Notes: generated by a model not told the origin, from the sequence alone. Shown: positions 20,356-28,958, counted from the first letter of the stretch. The stretch is 64,000 bases of DNA from an uncultured Paracoccaceae bacterium (GCA_947499715.1 CANMPL010000009.1:62001-126000); one strand, 5' to 3'. Numbers and translations are program-made.

Positions 20356-20876
20356 CTCTGACAATCCCAGCTTTGGATCACGGGCAGGTCCGGGTTTTTG
20401 CGGTGACAGGGCCGGTGCCCGTCGGGATCCACGAAAAGACGCCGGAAGCCTTGGCAGAGGTCTTGGGCGCAGAGGGCTTAGACCCTGATTTTATTGACGT
20501 TTTTGACACAAATGCCCTGGGCGATATGACCGTCGTCGACTTCCTGTCGCGTGGCTATGACCTGACCCCGGATGTCGCTGATCTGGCGATGCTGAAGGGG
20601 TTGGAGGGCGTGGTTTTGCTGCTGATGAGCCGGGCCACCAATGGGGCGGAAACGACGCTGCAGTTGGGACGGGGCGTTAACCACGTCACCACGCTTGGGG
20701 ATCAGGCGATTCTTGGCGCGCCGCAGCCGCTAAAAAGTGCGGCATCTCAGGGTGTTATCGAACACGGGGCGGCGCGATCAAAAAAGTCGGACGCGCGGAT
20801 CGGCGGCATGGTGGCGACCATCGTGCTTGTGTTGATGATGCTGTTCGTCGGCTTGATGGTGTGGGTCGGCGCATAG
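20352..20876 (+). CDS. Hypothetical membrane-anchored protein in the pyr operon
   Basis: 174 residues, overlapping the pyrB stop as ATGA. The first 140 residues are soluble with no domain I recognise ([16 protein letters not shown] near the start); the last 25 ([24 protein letters not shown]) form a single C-terminal transmembrane helix. Conserved position between pyrB and pyrC suggests linkage to pyrimidine synthesis or simply operon inheritance. Confidence 0.75.
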   Translation: MTLTIPALDHGQVRVFAVTGPVPVGIHEKTPEALAEVLGAEGLDPDFIDVFDTNALGDMTVVDFLSRGYDLTPDVADLAMLKGLEGVVLLLMSRATNGAETTLQLGRGVNHVTTLGDQAILGAPQPLKSAASQGVIEHGAARSKKSDARIGGMVATIVLVLMMLFVGLMVWVGA

Positions 20877-21043
20877 CAAATCCGCCCCGTGCAACCCGAT
20901 GCACATTCCATACACATCCCATGCACAAACCATGCGCATGAAAGTCTTAAGCCGCCTTAACCTTTGAAATTTATTTCCACCACAAGATGTTGTGGTCGCC
21001 TGTTTCCATATTTTTGCCGCGAAACTTTGCCAGACCATGCGGC

Positions 21044-21649
21044 ATGAAAGATATGCCAGAGACTTCGGCCACGCCGCGCGACAGCTGGGCCCATTGGTTG
21101 GGCGACGGTGAGACCTTGCTGTGGCATGGCAGGCCGGTCCCAGGATTTCGGATACGGGTCGCCGAGATCTTCAATCAGTGGCCGCTTTTGACGGTGGGCT
21201 TTTTGGTCACCCTGATCCCGGCGGTTTGGGTGGCGAAATTTCTACCGACACCGCCGCAAAGCACTGACGACATTTTGCAGTTCTGGGTTCAGTTTCATCT
21301 GGCCTGTTTTGTGATGCTGCAGATTGGGCTTGCGGTTTGGCGCAACAAGCGCCGCGCCTCGGCGCATTATTCCCTGACCAACCAGCGGGCGGTGGTCGGA
21401 TATACCTGGCCGTTCAAATCGTCGCGCGCATACAAGATCCCGCATCTGCAATTGGGCAGTATGCAGGATCATGTTCATGTCAGCCGGTCCAAGCCGCGAT
21501 CCATCTATTTTCGGCGGTTCTATGCCACGCCCGGCACGTTTCAGATGGCACGCTATGGCGGGTTTGATTACCTGTCGAAAGAGGACGCCAAAGAGGTCTA
21601 TTCCCATTTGCAGCGGATGCATGTGCCGATCAGTCAAAAGCTGGTCTGA
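21044..21649 (+). CDS. PH-domain-like (bacterial PH) membrane protein
   Basis: About 201 residues. After a soluble start (LGDGETLLWHGRPVPGFRIR) come two hydrophobic segments (WPLLTVGFLVTLIPAVWVAKFL and FWVQFHLACFVMLQIGLAVW), then YSLTNQRAVVGY and a beta-rich tail. GETLLWHGRP followed by two helices and 'YxLTNxR' is the layout of bacterial PH-domain (YdbT/DUF304-like) proteins. ATG at 21044 or 21053; function unknown. It sits between the pyrB-linked gene and the pyrC-like gene. Confidence 0.7.
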   Translation: MKDMPETSATPRDSWAHWLGDGETLLWHGRPVPGFRIRVAEIFNQWPLLTVGFLVTLIPAVWVAKFLPTPPQSTDDILQFWVQFHLACFVMLQIGLAVWRNKRRASAHYSLTNQRAVVGYTWPFKSSRAYKIPHLQLGSMQDHVHVSRSKPRSIYFRRFYATPGTFQMARYGGFDYLSKEDAKEVYSHLQRMHVPISQKLV

Positions 21650-21717
21650 CGGCGGGGGTGATTGACCCGCGCGGCATGGGTCCATACACCGTGCGAAACC
21701 TCAGCCAAGAGCCGCAC

Positions 21718-22998
21718 ATGACAAAGACCCTGTTCACCAATGCCCGTCTTATTCAACCGGTCGCCCTGACCGACAGTATCGGGGCATTGCTGGTCGAGGA
21801 CGGGGTGATAACGGAGGTCTTTGAGGAGGCACCAAAGGTCAAAGGCGCGCAGGTCATTGAATGTGGCGGCATGTGTCTGGCACCGGGGATCATCGACATT
21901 GGCGTAAAGGTGAGCGAGCCGGGTGAGCGACACAAGGAAAGCTTTCGTTCCGCAGGGCGCGCGGCGGCGGCCGGTGGGGTGACCACGATTGTCACGCGGC
22001 CCGACACGCTGCCCGCGATTGATACGCCCGAGACGCTGGAATTTGTGGCACGCCGCGCACAGGAAGACGCGCCGGTGCATGTGTTGCCGATGGCCGCGCT
22101 GACCAAGGAACGCGCGGGCCGCGAGATGACCGAGATCGGGTTCTTGCAGGATGGCGGGGCCGTGGCCTTTACCGATTGCGACCGGGTGGTCGTGAACACC
22201 AAGGTGTTTTCCCGCGCGCTGACCTATGCCAAATCACTGGACGCATTGGTGATCGCCCATGTGCAGGAACCGGGGTTAAGCGAAGGTGCGGCGGTGACTT
22301 CGGGCAAATTCGCCAGTCTGCGCGGCTTGCCCGGCGTGTCGCCGATGGCCGAACGCATGGCGCTGGACCGCGACATCGGCCTGCTGGAAATGACCGGCGC
22401 CAAGTATCACGCCGATCAGATCACCACAGCCCGCGCCCTGCCCGCGCTGGAACGGGCCAAGCGCAACGGGCTGGATATCACCGCAGGGATTGGCGTGCAT
22501 CACCTGACGCTGAACGAGTTGGATGTGGCCGATTACCGGACGTTCTTTAAGCTCAAACCCCCCTTGCGGAGCGAGGATGACCGGCTGGCCGTGGTGCAGG
22601 CGGTGGCCGATGGGGTGATTGATATCATCTGTTCGATGCACACGCCGCAGGACGAAGAAAGCAAGCGGCTGCCCTATGAAGAGGCGGCAAGCGGGGCGGT
22701 GGCGCTTGAGACGTTGCTGCCTGCCGCCTTGCGGCTATACCACGAAGAGCAATTGACCCTGCCGCAGCTGTTCCGCGCCATGGCGCTGAACCCGGCACGG
22801 CGCTTGGGGCTGAATGCGGGGCGGCTACGGGCCGGGTGTGCGGCGGATCTGGTGCTGTTTGATCCCGACGCGCCCTTTGTGCTGGATCGGGCCACACTTC
22901 AGTCGAAATCCAAGAACACCCCCTTTGATGGCGCGCGGATGCAGGGCAAGGTGCTGGGCACGTGGGTTGACGGCGTCGAGGTGAGCGGGAGGCTCTGA
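21718..22998 (+). CDS. Dihydroorotase-like protein (pseudo-DHOase, PyrC'/PyrX type)
   Basis: 426 residues, an amidohydrolase-fold protein in a pyrB operon. It aligns with dihydroorotases along its length (APGIIDIGVKVSEPGE, AAAAGGVTTIVTRPDT, HHLTLNEL, KPPLR, then CSMHTPQDEESK). Several metal and catalytic residues are changed: the DxHxH motif is D60-I-G62-V-K64, the HxS histidine is Gln234, and the catalytic TDHAP aspartate is Met307. His181 is retained. In Pseudomonas an inactive DHOase-like subunit of this kind is needed for ATCase assembly; the same role is inferred here. An active dihydroorotase would have to be elsewhere in the genome. Confidence 0.85.
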   Translation: MTKTLFTNARLIQPVALTDSIGALLVEDGVITEVFEEAPKVKGAQVIECGGMCLAPGIIDIGVKVSEPGERHKESFRSAGRAAAAGGVTTIVTRPDTLPAIDTPETLEFVARRAQEDAPVHVLPMAALTKERAGREMTEIGFLQDGGAVAFTDCDRVVVNTKVFSRALTYAKSLDALVIAHVQEPGLSEGAAVTSGKFASLRGLPGVSPMAERMALDRDIGLLEMTGAKYHADQITTARALPALERAKRNGLDITAGIGVHHLTLNELDVADYRTFFKLKPPLRSEDDRLAVVQAVADGVIDIICSMHTPQDEESKRLPYEEAASGAVALETLLPAALRLYHEEQLTLPQLFRAMALNPARRLGLNAGRLRAGCAADLVLFDPDAPFVLDRATLQSKSKNTPFDGARMQGKVLGTWVDGVEVSGRL

Positions 22999-22999
22999 T

Positions 23000-23611
23000 A
23001 TGCCCGGAACAGAAGTTGTAGGCAGCGTGCTGATGGTTGTGGCGATCATCGGGTATTTGCTGGGGACGATCCCATCGGGCGTATTGCTGGCAAAGGTGAT
23101 GGGGCTGGGGGATCTGCGGTCCATCGGGTCGGGCAATATTGGCGCGACCAATGTGCTGCGCACCGGCAACAAGAAAGCCGCAGCGCTGACGCTTTTGCTG
23201 GATGCGGCCAAGGGGGCCGTGGCGGTGGCCGTGGGCTATGCCATGGGCGGCGAATTGGCCGCACAGGTGGCCGCGATTGCGGCGATGGTCGGCCATTGCT
23301 TTCCCATCTGGCTGAAGTTCAAGGGCGGCAAGGGCGTGGCCACCTATTTTGGCGTGATCTTTGCGCTGGCCTGGCCGGCAGGGCTGGCGGCGGGTGCGAT
23401 CTGGTTGGTGACGGCTGGTGTCAGCCGCTATTCATCGCTGGCAGCGCTTTTGGCGGCAGGCTGGACGCCGATTGCCGCGGTGCTCTTGGGACAGGGCCAG
23501 ATCTTTGGCTTGGGCTGTGTTCTGGGGCTGCTGATCTATCTGCGCCACTGGGCCAATATCCAGCGCCTGCGCAAGGGCACAGAGACCAAGATCGGCGGCG
23601 CAAAGACCTGA
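23000..23611 (+). CDS. plsY: Glycerol-3-phosphate acyltransferase PlsY
   Basis: 203-residue polytopic membrane enzyme that transfers acyl groups from acyl-phosphate to glycerol-3-phosphate, the first step of phospholipid synthesis. PlsY motifs are present: SGNIGATNVLRTGNKKAA, then GHCFPIWLKFKGGKGVAT. About five hydrophobic helices. Its ATG follows the pyrC-like stop after 1 nt (TGATATG), so it belongs to the same operon. Confidence 0.95.
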   Translation: MPGTEVVGSVLMVVAIIGYLLGTIPSGVLLAKVMGLGDLRSIGSGNIGATNVLRTGNKKAAALTLLLDAAKGAVAVAVGYAMGGELAAQVAAIAAMVGHCFPIWLKFKGGKGVATYFGVIFALAWPAGLAAGAIWLVTAGVSRYSSLAALLAAGWTPIAAVLLGQGQIFGLGCVLGLLIYLRHWANIQRLRKGTETKIGGAKT

Positions 23612-23701
23612 GGGCTGGCCCCGGAAATGCCCTGATCGCATCCCATTTCCGCCCCTGAGCGCGACTAGGCTGCCCGGTATTACAACCTAAAGGGCAGGAT
23701 T

Positions 23702-24322
23702 ATGGGACCATTTGCAGCGCTCGATTCCGTGATGACGAAGTATTTCACGCTCAAAGGCCGCGCGCCACGGTCAGAGTTTTGGTGGTACACGCTGATGTAT
23801 TTCATCATTCTGGTAGCGGCATTTTGCTTTGATATGTATCTTTATGATCCGTTCGAACCGGTCAGCCTGAACCCTTTTGCCTATTTCACCAGCTTCTGGC
23901 TGATCGTGAATATCATCCCGAATTTTACCGTGTCGATCCGAAGGTTGCATGACAGCGACAAGTCGGGGCTGTGGTATCTGATCCTGTTCGTCCCGGCGGT
24001 GGGTGGATTGGTGTTTTTCGTCCTGATGGTGCTGCCGTCTGACGCGCGCGACAACATGTACGGCCCGCCACCCCTTGGCCCACGCGGGTCACGCTATGCC
24101 GGGCATGATCTGGATGATGTGTCGCTGACCGGGCGCGCAGCACCGGCCAAACCACACAACCCCTATGCGGCCTACGCCAATCTGGAACGGTCACGACAGG
24201 CCCCCACGCCCGAGATGATCGCCGCCCGCAAGGAACAGGTCTCGGCCCTCTATAAACAGCGGATCCTGGGCCAGAAACCAGAGCTGGACGGGCCCGACGA
24301 CATGGACCCGGTCACCGGCTGA
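23702..24322 (+). CDS. DUF805 family membrane protein
   Basis: 206 residues. DUF805 core: YFTLKGRAPRSEFWWY at the N-terminus, about four hydrophobic segments, and IRRLHDSDKSGLWYLI. The C-terminal 70 residues are hydrophilic, ending in a helical charged stretch. Function unknown. It follows plsY by 90 bp, and a promoter of its own is possible. Confidence 0.85.
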   Translation: MGPFAALDSVMTKYFTLKGRAPRSEFWWYTLMYFIILVAAFCFDMYLYDPFEPVSLNPFAYFTSFWLIVNIIPNFTVSIRRLHDSDKSGLWYLILFVPAVGGLVFFVLMVLPSDARDNMYGPPPLGPRGSRYAGHDLDDVSLTGRAAPAKPHNPYAAYANLERSRQAPTPEMIAARKEQVSALYKQRILGQKPELDGPDDMDPVTG

Positions 24323-24501
24323 CCCCAAGATCGCCCCTTGCGGAACGTCGGATAACTGCGGCCTTCGCGTCATCACCTGACCCGCATTTTGCGAAAACCG
24401 GCCAACCCGCCCTGCGAACGGTGCAAGGCCGCATGGCCGAATTGAGCCCATAATTCCCGATGCTGCGGGCCGCACGCATGTCGGCTATTGCGACTTTCGT
24501 T

Positions 24502-25167
24502 TTACAGCCACTCAGAATAGCTTTTGATCCATTCCTGACGCAAACGATCTCCGTTCCCAAGAAAGGTTTCGGGCAAAAAGCTGCATGATGAAACACGATC
24601 TGGCCTGAAGTGCCGAAAATCGTTCCTCAGTTCGCACCACCCCGCAATAACGATGGAGTCCGAGTGGTAAGCGATCGCAATTGGTAGGATTATTCTCTCG
24701 CTCAGCGTGTCGTCGGCTCTCTTGTAAGTTATTTTCAGCTTTTGCTCTTCTCGGATCGCTTTGCGGACATCAGATAGATCAATGAAGCTGGGTTCTTCCG
24801 CGCCCCAGCTTGAGGCAAACAATGTGCTGCTTAACGGTGTGGCGTCAGCCAGTTTCTGTGCGGCACGGCGCGCCGCGCGTTTCAGCCCCTTGTCACCTGT
24901 TCTCGTGATCATGGCCAAGCCGACAGTAATAGCTTCAGCTTCCTCGACGTCAAAATTGATCGGCGGAAGATCAAACCCGGACCGCATGATGTACCCGACA
25001 CCAGCCTCTCCGTCGATGGGCAAGCGCATTGCCTGAAGTGCAGCCATATCACGGTAGATCGTCCGTTTCGTCACCTCCAGTGCGTCTGCAATGTCCTGTG
25101 CTGTTGCGGGACCGTCGGCATGGCGCAAGTACTGGATGATTTCAAAGAGGCGAGTCGATCTGGGCAT
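24502..25167 (-). CDS. WYL-domain HTH transcriptional regulator (YafY family)
   Basis: 221 residues. N-terminal winged HTH (RLFEIIQYLRHADGPATAQDIADALEV, with VTKRTIYRDM as recognition helix), followed by a WYL ligand-sensing domain (KLKITYKRADDTLSERIILPIA ... IVIAGWCELRNDFRHFRPDRV). It is divergent from a three-gene cassette; a 24-bp inverted repeat in the shared 76-bp gap is the probable operator. The ATG at 25167 starts MPRSTRLFEII, normal for the family. Confidence 0.9.
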   Translation of the reverse strand: MPRSTRLFEIIQYLRHADGPATAQDIADALEVTKRTIYRDMAALQAMRLPIDGEAGVGYIMRSGFDLPPINFDVEEAEAITVGLAMITRTGDKGLKRAARRAAQKLADATPLSSTLFASSWGAEEPSFIDLSDVRKAIREEQKLKITYKRADDTLSERIILPIAIAYHSDSIVIAGWCELRNDFRHFRPDRVSSCSFLPETFLGNGDRLRQEWIKSYSEWL

Positions 25168-25187
25168 GCCGCACGATAGCACAAAGA

Positions 25188-25211
25188 CTGCTGACAGCCT
25201 GTTGTCAGCAG
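25188..25211. promoter_or_regulatory. Probable WYL-regulator operator (inverted repeat)
   Basis: CTGCTGACA-N6-TGTCAGCAG, perfect 9-bp arms, between the divergent WYL regulator (start 25167) and the NIF3/CutA-like cassette (start 25244). Small YafY-type regulators usually bind one such site in the shared promoter. Confidence 0.6.
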
Positions 25212-25243
25212 TGGCCTGCTACAGAACAAAAAAGGAAGTGATC

Positions 25244-25696
25244 ATGTTAGAAAATTATACAGCCAAGTCGGGCAGGTTCGAACCAGTATGGACGCTTGAG
25301 GTTCAGACTCTGCCCGAAGACACCGACCGCATACTGGACGCTGTTCTGGAAGTATACCCGCTTGCCTACGGGCGCTATCAGCGCAACGCCTCGATATCAG
25401 CCGTAGGCGTGGAAACAGCACAGCCGCAACCAGACTCAACAACCACTACGCACAAGCGGGGATACGTTGCTGGTGCCACTGAAAGCTACCCAATGGTGGA
25501 GCTCAAAATCTCTGTGGAACGGGATGTATCCATTTTGGAGCGGGTCATGGATGCGATCTTGCAGGTCCACCACTACGAACAGCCGGTCATCTACCTTCGC
25601 GAAGACTGGGCCAGTCGCGCATCATATGACCCGGGCAACGACAATCCGAACCGTTGGTGGAACGACGGGCGCGGCCTCCCCAACCCAATCGACTAA
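25244..25696 (+). CDS. Stand-alone NIF3/CutA-like small protein, copy 1
   Basis: 150 residues. The first part (WTLEVQTLPEDTDRILDAVL) and the second (VELKISVERDVSILERVMDA followed by LQVHHYEQPVIYL) look like the two halves of the ferredoxin-like CutA/PII-type domain inserted in NIF3 (YqfO) proteins, where the last motif reads HPYEEPAYDV. A tail DNPNRWWNDGRG is shared with the third gene of the cassette. The reaction is unknown; metal or small-molecule binding is possible. AAGGAAG precedes the ATG. First gene downstream of the operator. Confidence 0.6.
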   Translation: MLENYTAKSGRFEPVWTLEVQTLPEDTDRILDAVLEVYPLAYGRYQRNASISAVGVETAQPQPDSTTTTHKRGYVAGATESYPMVELKISVERDVSILERVMDAILQVHHYEQPVIYLREDWASRASYDPGNDNPNRWWNDGRGLPNPID

Positions 25697-25706
25697 AAGG
25701 GTCACC

Positions 25707-25889
25707 ATGATCAAATACTATTACCCCGACGGCACGCATTGTTATCGCGCTTTGCATACAACAGACGCCGTTTATCAGTCCGACGACGGCAAGCTGATGG
25801 CCCGCACAGTGCGGCCAGACAATAGCGAGCTTTATGAGTTTGAAATCACGGGCTTTGAACTTCTCAATACTGGAGAGCGCTATGAATGA
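25707..25889 (+). CDS. Hypothetical 60-residue protein
   Basis: Small soluble protein (MIKYYYPDGTHCYRALHTTD), rich in Tyr and Asp, with no recognised domain. The gene starts 11 nt after the first NIF3/CutA-like gene and its stop overlaps the third gene by 8 bp, which supports it as a real member of the cassette. Confidence 0.55.
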   Translation: MIKYYYPDGTHCYRALHTTDAVYQSDDGKLMARTVRPDNSELYEFEITGFELLNTGERYE

Positions 25890-26328
25890 CTCAAGCATCC
25901 TTAAAGACGGTTTTGATACGCGCCCGATTGAAATGCAGTCGATGTGGCTGATCATGTTTCAGGCACCCGCGGAAGATGTTGATCGGATCTTCGAAGCGAT
26001 AGCCGAGGTTACGCCCCTACCGCTCGGCAAAACGGACCGAAACGGATATCGCGCACCTGCGGGTATCGAATACTACAGGCCTCGGGAAGGCACACCAACA
26101 GGCGCGGAAGAAAATACGCGTCACCGTCCCGGCGTTGATGAAATGAGGTTCTACTTGCCGCGCGAAACGGACACCCTGAATGCGGTGATCGAGGCGATAT
26201 ACGAAGTCCACAGTTACTATGAACCGGTAATCACTGTGACAGAGGTTCTACGCAGCCAATGCAAGGGGCTTGATGACAAGGAGAATCCGCACCGCTGGTG
26301 GAACAAGCAAGGCGACTGGAAGACGTAA
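25882..26328 (+). CDS. Stand-alone NIF3/CutA-like small protein, copy 2
   Basis: 148 residues, a paralog of the first cassette gene: LIMFQAPAEDVDRIFEAI, then GIEYYRPREGTPTGAEEN, which resembles the GxFRPxxGxxPxxG segment of NIF3-type CutA-like domains, then FYLPRETDTLNAVIEAIYEV and HSYYEPVITV. The tail is ENPHRWWNKQGDW, matching NPNRWWN of copy 1. Its start overlaps the small gene. Function unknown. Confidence 0.6.
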   Translation: MNDSSILKDGFDTRPIEMQSMWLIMFQAPAEDVDRIFEAIAEVTPLPLGKTDRNGYRAPAGIEYYRPREGTPTGAEENTRHRPGVDEMRFYLPRETDTLNAVIEAIYEVHSYYEPVITVTEVLRSQCKGLDDKENPHRWWNKQGDWKT

Positions 26329-26651
26329 CGCAGTCTGACGACGTTGAGTTTTCAAGAGCAGCCATCTGCGCAGTCGCAGCGAACGGCCGGTTCGCCGGGC
26401 AGCAGCACAGCATGCCGATGGCCAGGTGAATGTCCTGTGTGGATGTCTCTCTTCCTAGCGGTCGATAACGACTGCACTGTGGCGCATTCGAAGCCGGTGG
26501 AGCAGGAGCCTCCCACCCCATCCGCGATCGGCCGAATGCGCCGCAAAATCTCAAACCGCGACCGCGGAAAGTAGCTTCGCTAACATCTTAGTTGGGCCCT
26601 CGAAACGGGCCTTTGCAGCTTCTGCGTCGCGACATTTCCATGGCCTTGAGA
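26329..26651. other. Intergenic, no gene seen
   Basis: 323 bp between the NIF3/CutA-like cassette and the AraC remnant. Open frames here are short and without recognisable features. Base composition is slightly lower in G+C than the flanks at places. No hairpin with a U-tract was found. It may hold decayed coding sequence. Confidence 0.5.
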
Positions 26652-27190
26652 CTACTGTTCGTTGGGGTTCTTGCGTCGAAACTCACGCGGTGCCTGGCCT
26701 GTCCAGCGTTTGAAGGCCCGCGAAAAGGCGCTTTGGTTGGCGAAGCCGAGGAAGAATGCCGTCTCGGACAGCGACATTGATCCGGCAATGATCAGATCGC
26801 GTGCTTGGTCCTCGCGAACTTGATCGATGATTTGTGAAAACGTCAGGCCGCGATCACTTAACCGCCGTTGGAGTGTTCTTGCACCGACACCCATCGCGGC
26901 GGCCGTATCTTCTATCGTTGGGATGCCCTCTTTCAATACCCTCAAGACTTCAATGCGAGCGCGCTGCACAAGGTCGTCTGGATCGGGGCGCTTGGCATGC
27001 AGGAGTTCAGCGTGGCTTGAGAGGACACGGAAAAGACCCTCATCACCGCCGGGCAAAGAGAATGCCCATTGCGAAGGCGTGAATGGCATCGCCGCGACAT
27101 CAGCGCTAAAAGTGACAGGCGCGCGGAAGAAGGCTGCGTAGTAGGATGCCTGACCAGCGGGTTGATGTAGGAAGCGCACGCTGGCCGGGC
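26652..27190 (-). pseudogene. AraC-family regulator, 5'-truncated
   Basis: The readable part covers about 170 residues: the end of an AraC-type ligand domain (SVRFLHQPAGQASYYAAFFRAP) and a complete C-terminal AraC HTH (PTIEDTAAAMGVGARTLQRRL ... SLSETAFFLGFANQSAFSRAFKRWTG). Full relatives are about 330 residues, so roughly the first half is missing. Upstream of about 27190 the sequence abruptly reads as another gene on the opposite strand. The frame can start at a GTG (27248) within that foreign DNA, so a product is conceivable but probably non-functional. Confidence 0.75.
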
Positions 27191-27562
27191 TCCACCTGTT
27201 TCCCAAAAGCCGCCGGAGCCGCCCTTGCCATTGTCCTCGCCGCCACACCGATGGCAGCGACTGCAGAAACGCCAGGCTTCATCGTCCAGATCGTTCAGTT
27301 TGAAAGCAACAAGACGCGGGAAGAGGTTCTGGCCGCAGCGGCTGAACGCAACCTCCAGTTCGAAGCAAAGGAAGGGCTGGTTCAGAAATACTACCTTGAG
27401 TTGGAAGCCCCCAATCATTACGGCGGTGTCTATATCTGGAAAGACAAGGCTTCGATGGCTGCGTTCCTCCAAAGCGATCTGTTCAAGGGCATCTCAACCG
27501 CCTACGGCATCGCGTCAAAGCCGCAAGTCCAGATTGCATCAGGACTATATCCGCTGCGGTGA
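27146..27562 (+). CDS. YdhR-like (ABM-fold) secreted protein with recombinant 5' end
   Basis: 138 residues as read. The C-terminal 100 residues (GFIVQIVQFESNKTREEVLA ... YYLELEAPNHYGGVYIWKD) resemble small monooxygenase/YdhR-type dimeric alpha-beta barrel proteins. Ahead lies AAGAALAIVLAATPMAATA, a plausible signal-peptide core with its natural N-terminus missing. The only in-frame start, ATG 27146, lies inside the truncated AraC gene on the other strand, so the current 5' end is probably a deletion or recombination product. No good Shine-Dalgarno precedes it. Confidence 0.5.
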   Translation: MPDQRVDVGSARWPGSTCFPKAAGAALAIVLAATPMAATAETPGFIVQIVQFESNKTREEVLAAAAERNLQFEAKEGLVQKYYLELEAPNHYGGVYIWKDKASMAAFLQSDLFKGISTAYGIASKPQVQIASGLYPLR

Positions 27563-27995
27563 AAGCTTGGAGACGAGGATGATCGCTCACCACGTTAGGG
27601 CAGTTTCGGTTCCGCTCCGAGCAATCGGGCGGAGCCTGCCGATTCCAGCGGCATTGGCGACGCAACATGACAGATGGTGTTATACGTGGTTTTCCGTTGA
27701 AACCGACCTTGGAACTTCCGAAACTGAGGAGGTGCTGCGAATGGCGGCAGTTGCGGGCTGCGAACGCAGCATGTCTGGAGCTTATCCAATGTCACCTATA
27801 GGCCGTGATCGACGATCAGCTTTGTCTGGGATGATGCGCTCGGTCTAATGACGGCAGCGAGTCCGATTAGGCCGATGCTGCGCTTCACGCAAAGGTCCGG
27901 TTTTCAAGATGCGGCCAAAGAATCCGAAAAAACTGAACGTGTTTCTGCGACGGGCTTGTTGCGGCAGTACGTTCAGTGTTTTCGGACCTTTGCTC
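27563..27995. other. Intergenic with long inverted repeat, no gene seen
   Basis: 433 bp between the YdhR-like gene and the methyltransferase gene. Open frames are short and lack family similarity. The notable feature is the inverted repeat at 27916-27992, listed separately. Confidence 0.5.
27916..27992. repeat. Long imperfect inverted repeat (77 bp)
   Basis: Arm 27923-27940 (TCCGAAAAAACTGAACGT) pairs with 27969-27986 with one mismatch in 18 bp, and the pairing continues outward to CAAAG (27916-27920) against CTTTG (27988-27992). The loop is 28 nt. It lies 3 bp after the stop of the methyltransferase gene (minus strand), so it may serve as that operon's terminator, or it may be a small MITE-like element. 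No clear target-site duplication was seen. Confidence 0.65.
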
Positions 27996-28895
27996 TTATG
28001 CGGCGTTTGATTTTGACGTGACAATCCACGATGCGCTGTCCATCCAAATACCGTGCTCGTCCTTTTCGAACCGTTCAAAGAGTTCGCAGAGGTCATTTTC
28101 TATCTGAGACCTCTTGGCTTCTGCTTCGGCGCCACCCAGTCGGAAAATCTCGCCCGCTGGTCCAATTGCCAATTGGAAAGCAATTGCCTCTTCGATGTCG
28201 CGTCCAACCAGCACCTTTTGCTCAACGCGCTTGAAGGTGATGTCTTGGCACCCGGCCGCGCGCATTTGCAGTTCCAGCACGTCAGGATTGGCCATCGAAA
28301 ACGGGCCCGGTCCGCAGCTTGGCGCATTGGCATCCGGCTGAGGCAGATGTTCCAAAAGAACATCGCGTGCTGCTGCAAGCCACGGGTTGTTTTCGCGTGC
28401 GTCCCAAACGATGTGAGTCATCGTGCCGCCCGGTCGCAGAGCGTTGTTCATGTTGCGCAGTCCAGCCACGGGGTTGACGAAAAACATTGTGCCAAACCTT
28501 GCGAACACAAAGTCATAGCCTGCTTTGGGCAAATGTGCCTCGGCGTCGGCATAGATGAAATCGACATTCGACGCGCGCGCGCGCATTGCTTCTTCGCGTG
28601 CCAAGTCCAGAAAAGCCTCGCAGCAATCGACCCCGGTAACATGTCCGCGTTCACCAACGCGTTTTGCAAGATCAAGTGCGCTGTCGCCAAATCCGCACCC
28701 GACGTCGAGAACGGTATCCCCTGCCTTGACGTCAAGCGTGGGAAGAACGGCGGCGCTATGGCGTGCAAGACCGCCAACCAGAATATGGCGATAGGTGATA
28801 AATTTCGGGGCCAGCACATCGTTCCAGAAATGCGCGATTGGTGACATTTGGGCCGGCATATCACCGGCGGAGAAACTGGGATTTGGATGGGTCAT
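27996..28895 (-). CDS. Class I SAM-dependent methyltransferase
   Basis: 299 residues. SAM-binding motif I is VLDVGCGFGDSALDLAKRV, followed by VTGVDCCEAFLDLAREEA, IYADAEAHLP and FGTMFFVNPVAGLRNM; the fold is that of methyltransferase_11/25 enzymes. The substrate is not predictable. GGAGG lies 5 bp before the ATG at 28895. Second methyltransferase of the operon; the pair and the upstream small gene are divergent from an HxlR regulator. Confidence 0.85.
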   Translation of the reverse strand: MTHPNPSFSAGDMPAQMSPIAHFWNDVLAPKFITYRHILVGGLARHSAAVLPTLDVKAGDTVLDVGCGFGDSALDLAKRVGERGHVTGVDCCEAFLDLAREEAMRARASNVDFIYADAEAHLPKAGYDFVFARFGTMFFVNPVAGLRNMNNALRPGGTMTHIVWDARENNPWLAAARDVLLEHLPQPDANAPSCGPGPFSMANPDVLELQMRAAGCQDITFKRVEQKVLVGRDIEEAIAFQLAIGPAGEIFRLGGAEAEAKRSQIENDLCELFERFEKDEHGIWMDSASWIVTSKSNAA

Positions 28896-28958
28896 AATTG
28901 CCTCCATTTGTGAAAGTTGTCAGGCAGCAAGAGCCGCCTGACCGTGTTGAATTGAGGA

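Noticed and set aside
20947-20960. CtrA box TTAAGCCGCCTTAA before the PH-like gene
   Set aside because: The spacer between TTAA halves is 6 nt, not 7, so it does not match the consensus.
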